This document shows, piece by piece, positions 1 through 7,500 of a stretch of 7,941 nucleotides of DNA. The notes under the pieces were generated by a model. The model was not told the origin of the DNA, searched no databases, and saw nothing but the letters and a program-made list of their open reading frames with translations. The translations under genes were made by a program, and so were the position numbers. Source of the DNA: Francisellaceae bacterium UBA6186 (lineage in GTDB: Bacteria; Pseudomonadota; Gammaproteobacteria; UBA6186; Azoamicaceae); the NCBI GenBank assembly GCA_002422785.1, contig DITK01000035.1:1-7941 (forward strand), given 5' to 3'. Each line of letters begins with the position of its first letter. The stretch's first letter is position 1.

Positions 1-724
1 TATCCATAGCTGATTTAGAAAATTTTCCAGTACCAAGATCCCTATAATGATATCTACCACTCTTATCTTTACCTGTTCCGACAGTATGTTTTTTTACACT
101 ACTAGAAATTCTTATTGGATGCCAATCAGATAAATCAAATTTATCTGCTAATGCTCGATACTGATGGAGCACCCAAGAAAACTTTTCTCTAGATTGTTCT
201 TGTTGTCTATAATCATTTTCTAAAACAGCTTTAGTATAACTATTTTTATGTTCTCTTTTCATACGATCTAAAGATGATTCAGACTCTAACAAATCATAAG
301 CATCAGCACTACCATGAAAACGTAACAATAAATCTCTATTAAATCCATCATGATCAAAGTGACCCAAAGATCCAATTGATTCTCGATTATATGTTGGGGG
401 ATCTAGTAATTCTTCTGCGTAGACTGCTGGTATAAAAAAGTCTAATGCTTTTTCTACTAAGCTTTGTTGTCTTTGTTCTGCTGCTTGGCTGTTTATTACA
501 CCATATTTTGCCATTACTCTTTGTTCTTCACGTGCTTGTTGGTCTCTCAACAAAATTTGATCTTGTATACTTGGTTCTTTTAATGCATCTGTTACTTCTG
601 TTTTATTTCTTACTCTAGGTGTAGAAGAAGATATTAATTTATGTATCTTCTTCATAACTGATGGTAATTTTACAACTTGGCAACTTCTCAAATTCCACGT
701 TTTAAGCACTGCAAACAAGACCAT
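1..724 (-). CDS. Orphan C-terminal toxin module (pretoxin plus start of a different tip), 3' end outside window
   Basis: An uninterrupted reading frame of 241 codons starts at the ATG at 724-722 and runs off the window at base 1 with no stop. Residues 28 onward match the C-terminal module of the large exoprotein without gaps. Residues about 57-197 are almost identical to it, including LLRDQQAREEQRVMAKYGV, FFIPAVYAEE and GHFDHDGFNRDLLLRF. Immediately after ALADKFD (about residue 197) the sequence diverges into another tip, of which only about 44 residues are visible, including HYRDLGTGKF at about 225-235. The first 27 residues (MVLFAVLKTWNLRSCQ...) have no counterpart in the large protein. There is no haemagglutinin region or clear secretion signal, so alone it is unlikely to be delivered. 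This is the form of an orphan CdiA-CT-like cassette, inferred to be a reservoir tip for recombination. It lies 34 bases after the TPR gene and is probably co-transcribed with it. Start alternatives are the TTG at 718 and the ATG at 655. Confidence 0.8.
   Translation of the reverse strand, partial: MVLFAVLKTWNLRSCQVVKLPSVMKKIHKLISSSTPRVRNKTEVTDALKEPSIQDQILLRDQQAREEQRVMAKYGVINSQAAEQRQQSLVEKALDFFIPAVYAEELLDPPTYNRESIGSLGHFDHDGFNRDLLLRFHGSADAYDLLESESSLDRMKREHKNSYTKAVLENDYRQQEQSREKFSWVLHQYRALADKFDLSDWHPIRISSSVKKHTVGTGKDKSGRYHYRDLGTGKFSKSAMD
134..556 (-). repeat. Direct repeat copy A: pretoxin module of the orphan
   Basis: This 423-base stretch matches 2408-2830 at a constant offset of 2274 bases with no gaps. 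I count 5 substitutions: 165 and 166 (one codon, His versus Thr), 403 (Asp versus Tyr), 423 (Val versus Ala) and 542 (synonymous). Four of the five alter amino acids. Beyond 556 the match continues to about 643 at only about 72 percent. Below 134 the DNA is clearly diverged, although the encoded protein remains alignable. Both copies are coding in the same frame, so exchange between them keeps the reading frame. Confidence 0.95.
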
Positions 725-726
725 CG

Positions 727-733
727 CTCCTTT
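727..733 (-). promoter_or_regulatory. Ribosome-binding sequence of the orphan module
   Basis: AAAGGAG is read on the minus strand in the short gap between the TPR gene stop (759-761) and the orphan ORF. The spacing to the ATG at 724-722 is only 2 bases, unusually tight. The in-frame TTG at 718-716 sits 8 bases from GGAG, a normal distance, so translation could begin at that TTG. It is the clearest Shine-Dalgarno sequence in the window and suggests the orphan can be translated rather than being a silent remnant. Confidence 0.55.
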
Positions 734-758
734 GTTGTGAAATAATAAGCAACCCCAT

Positions 759-1583
759 TTATGACGTCCCAGTATTTGTTTGTTTTTTTAATTCCTCTTC
801 ATAATATTTTGTCACCCTAAGAAATCTTTCTTCTTTACAAACATCAGGATCAACTTTTTGTTCTGCATCTAAAAGACTTTTAGCATCTTCAAAGTTACCT
901 TGGTTTATAAGCACCACCGCATGAGCAGCACATCCTCTTCTATCTAGTAATGTTATTATATAATCAAGCATTAGTGCTTTATCATAATATTCAATTACTT
1001 TTTCATCTTTTTCATTTAATATGTAGGCAATATACCCTAGTTTTAAATACGTTGTAGGATCTTTATCATTAAAAGCAAATGCTTTCTCAAGGTATTGTTT
1101 TGCTAAATCGTATTTTTCTATACAATAATAATAGGTTCCTAATGAGTCAAATCCTCCATACCAGTCTGTATAATCATTAATCATTTGATCTGCTAAAAAT
1201 TTTGCTTTTTCCATTTCATTCAAGTTTAAATAAACTCTTTGAAGCCGTAATTTATGGTACCTAGTATCGTATTTTGCGTTTGTTATAGAATCTTCTAAAA
1301 TTTGCCTGGCTGTATCGAGAGATTTATAAGATGCATAAAAATCACTTAATATTAATTGGTAGCTGCCATCTTTAGAGCATTGTTTTTCATAATTTTTCCA
1401 GGCGTTAATTTTTTCTTCTGGCAAGTTTCCATATTTATTTATGGCAACTTCATAAGCTTTTAATCTACATAAACTATTTCCAAGGTACGGGAAAAAAGTA
1501 GAAAAAGCATCTTGTACTATTTCTTTTTGAGCTGTTGTGCAGTTGTGAAACAAAAGAAATATAAATAATAATAATATTTTCAT
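759..1583 (-). CDS. Exported TPR-repeat protein, candidate immunity protein
   Basis: The 274-residue product begins with a short basic start (MK) and a hydrophobic run, residues 3-12 (ILLLFIFLLF). A plausible signal peptidase I site follows Thr-Thr-Ala at 16-18. Cys15 is preceded by His-Asn, a poor lipobox, so a lipoprotein is possible but not favoured. The rest is helical with about five TPR-like repeats, near residues 74-100, 109-136, 142-172, 176-207 and 213-246. The third and fourth are the most typical (LGTYYYCIEKYDLAKQYLEK; YLKLGYIAYI...YYDKALMLD). It occupies the immunity-gene position directly after the toxin tip, with its ATG overlapping the upstream TGA. No Shine-Dalgarno sequence is visible before the ATG, which fits translation coupled to the upstream gene. 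The inferred role is to protect the producer in the periplasm or at the envelope by binding the upstream tip. A general TPR accessory protein cannot be excluded. The TPR fold is well supported; the immunity role rests on position alone. Confidence 0.85.
   Translation of the reverse strand: MKILLLFIFLLFHNCTTAQKEIVQDAFSTFFPYLGNSLCRLKAYEVAINKYGNLPEEKINAWKNYEKQCSKDGSYQLILSDFYASYKSLDTARQILEDSITNAKYDTRYHKLRLQRVYLNLNEMEKAKFLADQMINDYTDWYGGFDSLGTYYYCIEKYDLAKQYLEKAFAFNDKDPTTYLKLGYIAYILNEKDEKVIEYYDKALMLDYIITLLDRRGCAAHAVVLINQGNFEDAKSLLDAEQKVDPDVCKEERFLRVTKYYEEELKKQTNTGTS
1580..1583 (-). promoter_or_regulatory. ATGA stop/start overlap (translational coupling)
   Basis: On the minus strand the four bases ATGA hold both the start codon of the TPR gene (ATG, 1583-1581) and the stop codon of the large exoprotein gene (TGA, 1582-1580). 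The bases just upstream (AAGCCATCACT) contain no Shine-Dalgarno match. Terminating ribosomes probably reinitiate here, which would tie the amount of TPR protein to that of the exoprotein. Confidence 0.8.
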
Positions 1584-4500
1584 AGTGATGGCTTGGAAGA
1601 TGAAGGAGTATTGGGATTGTTATTTTGTGTGTCGGCATCAATATCTAGTTTGTTTGGTTCACGTTCAAGAATAATTTTACTGCTAAACATAACTGGAACA
1701 GGACCTAAACTGGCCCCAGCCAGAACATTAAAACTATCGATACCTCGTTGTTTATCTGCGTCATAGCCAAAACTACCTTGTAATCCATAACCAATACCCA
1801 TTGCTGGATATATTCCTGCTTTATAACAATATTTCTCGAAGCACATTTTCCCTGATTTAAACTGCCCTTTTATATCGATCAATTTAGCATCTACAATAAC
1901 TCCAATGCTAATATTTGTTCTTGTTCCGTCAGTATTTATTTTAGCACCTAAATTTACGCTGCCGCTTGGGCCATTAACATCTACTCTAGAACTACCAAAG
2001 GCAGTTTCTGCTGTACCAGACGCCCCATTAAAGCCAGCACTACCTCTAATAAACCATCCTACATTCTGCATGTTACCAGAACCGAAGACAGATGAACCTA
2101 CGGATCTGCTGCCACCAAAGAACAGTCGACCACCAGTCTCTATATCAAAATTGTCGCCTTTAGCTCTAGATCTAAGGAAATCCAATACCTGATAATCTTT
2201 TGTATCCGAAAATTTTAGTGAACCATCAATTTTAGTAGGATTTAATCCACCGTCCTTAAAACTATCCATAGCTCTATCAAAAGGAGAACTATCGAATTTG
2301 CCATCTTTAGGATTGCGGTAATGGATCGTATCCTTTTTGTCTTTATCTATCCTAGACGTATATGTTTTAATACTAGTACCACCTACCAAATCATACCATG
2401 ATGTTTCATCAAATTTATCTGCTAATGCTCGATACTGAGTGAGCACCCAAGAAAACTTTTCTCTAGATTGTTCTTGTTGTCTATAATCATTTTCTAAAAC
2501 AGCTTTAGTATAACTATTTTTATGTTCTCTTTTCATACGATCTAAAGATGATTCAGACTCTAACAAATCATAAGCATCAGCACTACCATGAAAACGTAAC
2601 AATAAATCTCTATTAAATCCATCATGATCAAAGTGACCCAAAGATCCAATTGATTCTCGATTATATGTTGGGGGATATAGTAATTCTTCTGCGTAGGCTG
2701 CTGGTATAAAAAAGTCTAATGCTTTTTCTACTAAGCTTTGTTGTCTTTGTTCTGCTGCTTGGCTGTTTATTACACCATATTTTGCCATTACTCTTTGTTC
2801 TTCACGTGCTTGTTGATCTCTCAACAAAATGTGATCTTCTACACTTTGTTCTTTTGATGTACCTGTTACTTCTGTTTGGTCACTTACCCTCTGTTTTAAA
2901 AAAGATACTAATTTATGTTGTTCTTGCTCGGCTGCTTCTTGTAATTGCTGTTGCTCTAAAACTTTTTTAGCTTCAGCTTTGGCTTTTTGTACCTCAGGAT
3001 TATATTGCCTTAAAACTTCTTTTAAACGACTAAGATTAGAGGCGATGTCATTAATTTTTTTAACTATACCAGTATCAACTTCTATAGTACCTTTGCTGCA
3101 ACTCTCTTCACTTTGCCTACAGTGACTGGTTGGCCTGCTATCTTTACTTTGCAAATGTATATTACTAGATAAATGTGCAAAATTAATTTGTTGCTTTTTA
3201 ACATCCCTAAGCTTTATACCGCCCACCACTTCACCAAATATTAAACCATCCATTGTTAATCCACGTTCATGGCTTACATCGGTACTTTCTACATCACTAT
3301 AACTAAATGTTGGACTAATCAACATTCCTGGCGTTACACTAAGTCTAGTATAGAAACCTTTAGCATCCAAAGCGATATTAATGATTCCAGAACCCTCTGC
3401 GTTATGATTTACACCCCAATGCAAGCAATTGTCAGGAGTTTTACCCCATATTGTTAAACTTAAATCATTGATCTTAGCAATAGCCACCATCGATCCTATA
3501 TTTTGCTGTTTATTTAAAGGTAAAGCAGTCGATTCTAGTGCTAGATAAAATCCTAAATAATTTTCATAACATTCCTTAGTATTAGCCCAAGCTAGTAATT
3601 CTTCTGATGTCATGTCAGTATCTGGTTTAATAGTTTCTGGTAAATTATCCATTCTTAATTGCTGAATAATCTCTGGTGCTACCATGGCTCTAATAAAAGG
3701 ATCTTCGGCCTTGGCAAACAATTGTGATATGGCTTTAGCTCGAGGTATACCTAATACTTTAAAGCCAGAATCACTATCTTTCGGTAATAATAATTCATAT
3801 AAATCCTGGGTTAAACCATTGGGTTGGGTAGCTTTTAGTGGTATGGCAGCGGCACCTACTTCAATGTAAGAGCCTAATAATGCGGTACTTTCCTCTATCG
3901 CTATACTTAAATCTTCGCTTACTACAATCCCTGTTTGTTCTTGTATCCACTTAGAATGGCTATTAATTTTGTTAAATTTTAAATCAGTCCCTATGGTTCG
4001 GCTATTAATTTTCTCTATAACTTCGTCACGCTGGCTTTCTAGTTTTAAGCGCATAGCTTCGATATAAGCTCTACGCGCCATAAGAATTGCATTACGAAAA
4101 ATAACATCACCTTTTATCGCACTAATGTAAGCCTCACCTGTTACTTTAAAATGACTCATCCCATGCTTTAATGCTCTAGTTGTATGGGTGCTACTTTGTA
4201 GTCCAATACTAGGTATATCAGATTGCATGCTAATAACTGAACTTTTAGAGATCTCATCAACACATTCGTTTGCAACTCCGCCATCAATATTAATTAAACC
4301 AGTTTTAGATTTTATATATAAATCTTGAGTTTCGCCATTTACTGCAGTTAAAGAGATATTTTCTTTAGCCGTAACAATTATTTCTCTAGCTAGCAACCAG
4401 TTGCCAACAATTTCACCAAAATTAACTGCTTTATGCGTTTCACCAAAAGTCATCGATATATACTGACTAAGATTTCCAGATATAAATCCCATTGAGCCAT

Positions 4501-7500
4501 CGGTTTGTAGTGCCAATAAACTTTTAGCAATGGTATTGGCTGCCGTTACCCCTTTAACTACTTGATCTATTTCACCTTCCGCATTAAAAAAATTTTTCAG
4601 ATCGCGTACAATACTTAATTCCCCCAACGATACTTGCATGGCTTTACTAAAATCACCACGCATAGTTTGCATTACAGCCTCTGACATCGTAAAACTAATG
4701 CCAATACTTTTACTGCTAGTTACGACTTTATGCTCATCGGTTGCTTGTAATAAATTTACCTTACCGTAATCTGAAATAAATTTAGTTTGTCCAATGGCTG
4801 ATCTAGCACTAATCGCACAAATAGTTACGTTTTTTGATGTTGCATGAAAAACCAGATCACCATCGGTTGATATATAACTAGCTCTTTGATTAATTTTATG
4901 TTCTTCAGTTACCCTGGTTTTAACGTATGCAAAACCCAACAAACCAGAACTTTTAGTGTATATTTTGCTTTCAAGTTGTACTGGTTTAACTTCTACGCTG
5001 CCGGCTTTAACTGTGGTCACACCTGCTATAAATTGCGAGCCTGTATCTCGGTAACTACCAGTGATAGCTGTTTCAAAAATCATTTCTTTTTCAAGGATAA
5101 AGGTACATGGAGCTGCTGTTTGCATAGATCCATGAGTTGTTGATAATACCATGCCACGTTTAGTATGAACTGGCCCTAACTCTTGCCAAAGTTTAGTAGC
5201 ATTTAACTCTATTAAATTTTTACCGTATATATAGCCCGCCTGAGCGAATACTTGAATTGCTTCAATATGTATTTCATTATCACATAAGATCGTAAAAGTT
5301 CCATTTGGTGTTATTAATTTAAATGGCACTATTTGTTGATGCTGCACAAAAGTTTGGGTGCTACATTTTTTAAATATAGTCTTAGCTGAACTTGAGTGCT
5401 GTGCATAATTAATATTTACCAAACCACAAATATCTAATAAATTACGCACTCTCATAAGAGTATGTCCTTGCAAACATACAATGGAACCACCAGTCGCTTT
5501 AAATTCTGCAACATTAATCTTACCATCACCTTTAATAGTTTTTAATACACCAGTGTGTTCGATAGCGGTTCGTTCAACCACAGTGTCTGTGGTAATATTG
5601 GTTTTGCATCTTCCAACCATATTACGGCTTGTTGATTTATTCCAAATTACTCTTTGAGTTTCTTTGTATTGCTGCAATATTGCTAATCTACCAGCGTCTA
5701 GTTGATAACCTTCTTGCGCAACAATTGCTCCTAACAAATCTATAGCAGATTTGTTGGTGCCTTTGGCTGTCAATAATCTACAAAACATACCACCAATATT
5801 AGCTCTTAACTCGGGGATATCTAAAATTTTTGGCAATAAACTTACTAACTTTAGCTGATGCTTGGATAATTGTCTATATACCAACATTGGTTTAATTACC
5901 GTCTCTTCTAGAAATGGCTTACAACTATTAGCATGCTCTAATGCATTAGCTAGCATATAATAATAAATTTCTTTATCTGATAATCCATTTGCAGCTATTG
6001 ATTGATGCCCTAATTGATACTTAATAGTTGCAATCAATTCCTGCATTTCTATAAATGGATGACTTAATGGATAATTTATTGGATCAGCGATAAAATAATC
6101 TGTATTAGTAATTAAAACGACAATTTTAAAATTAGGACGCACAAAATTAATTGGAACAACTGGTTGTCTTGTGAATACATTATGCATGCTAAGTGTTGCC
6201 TGTATGTAGGAATCAGTTAACACAGGATCTACTGCTTTAATCAAAGTTAATCTAGATTGTGTTGGTATTATATTTGCTAACCGTCGTCCAACTGTTAGTG
6301 TATTATCTCCTAAATCAATTTCTACTGACTCGCCAACAAAATTATATTCGATAGCTAGTGGCGAAGATATAATGATCCTATTTTTACCATGAGCGTTATA
6401 TTCAAATGGTACGGTGTGATATACATAATCTGCATCGTAACCACTAGTTTGATTAGTATTATGGCGCCCACCTTCTCCAAAATGAAATACTTGATTTTTA
6501 TATAAATAAGATACAGAAGCCTTAAGTCTTGTTAAAGTCGGAGAGTGAGGTGCACCTGTGTAATCTCCATGTTTTAGATCTATACAACTACTACCAATAA
6601 ATCCTTGTAATGTAGCAATAGTTAATTTTCCACCAGCATTAACCAAACTGCATCGTGATTGTAATTTATCCCAATTAATGTAACTTCTAACCTGATAGTA
6701 GGTTCTCCAATTACCACATCTGCCAGCATTTGAATCGTTAATTACCACCTCAGCATTTTTTGGCTCGATAACTCTTTCTATAATACAATCTGTAACCGGC
6801 TGCCCAACATATGTTAACGCACCACCAACATTCAATTTAACACCTATATGCTGGATTTCTTGCCCTAGTAATAAAGCATCGCCCATAGTAGTAATAGAGG
6901 TATGTTTCAATATTATATTTTGATTAGTATTAGTTGCCATAACTAATGCACCATTAGTTACTATATATGGTTCCATATGCTCTTGTGGCAAAATAGAGCC
7001 ACATTCTATAGTAGAAGTTGCAAGCAATGTAACGCCTTTATCACCATACAAACTAACTTTAGTTAAATTAAATTGCTTGGCTAATAATAAAATTTTACCA
7101 CCTTCGCCAGTATGTAGTTTAATCGGTGCGATGCCAGCTGAATTTTCTTCGGAACCAAACGTACTATCTGGGGCCGCAACTACAACATGTTTACCTACCA
7201 ATAACTCTTCTGCTAAATCTATCGCTTGAGTGTCCGCTAAAACTTTAGCGTATAGTGAACCAGGTATTTTATGTGCAAAATGAAAATCTCTAACTTGTGG
7301 CAAATGTAAACCAAGCCATCTACCAGCTTTAAGCATGCTTGGATCGTAGCTCGCCGTACCTGTTACATGTAACAAAGCATTATCTGTAACCTTAAATCCT
7401 ATAGGTAATTTGATATTACATGTAGTAACTAATAGGTTTACGGCGTTAATAACTGGATTTAATGGTCGCATTAAAGAATTTTGTGTTATTTTTTGTTGTA

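Noticed and set aside
653..724. The orphan as a frameshifted pseudogene or decayed fragment
   Set aside because: Its frame is intact for all 241 visible codons, it has a Shine-Dalgarno-like sequence, and it differs from the main copy by substitutions only. The start codon is uncertain, but there is no sign of decay in view.
725..758. A terminator or promoter between the TPR gene and the orphan
   Set aside because: The 34-base gap has no stem-loop followed by a T run and no recognisable -35/-10 pair on the minus strand. Only the ribosome-binding sequence is supported.
1530..1583. Lipoprotein signal in the TPR protein around Cys15
   Set aside because: The residues before the cysteine are Phe-His-Asn, which break the usual lipobox with a small residue at -1. 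A signal peptidase I site after Ala18 fits better, though a non-standard lipobox cannot be ruled out.
2400..2425. A VENN-type junction or an intein-like (HINT) pretoxin element at the tip border
   Set aside because: No VENN or similar tetrapeptide and no HINT-type His/Asn motifs are visible. The border is defined only by where the two copies diverge, after ALADKFD.
1905..5143. Plus-strand open frames at 1905-2192, 2719-2970, 3269-3457, 3684-3869 and 4886-5143
   Set aside because: All lie antisense inside the large, well-supported minus-strand gene. Their products are low-complexity or hydrophobic without recognisable domains, and none shows a convincing start context.
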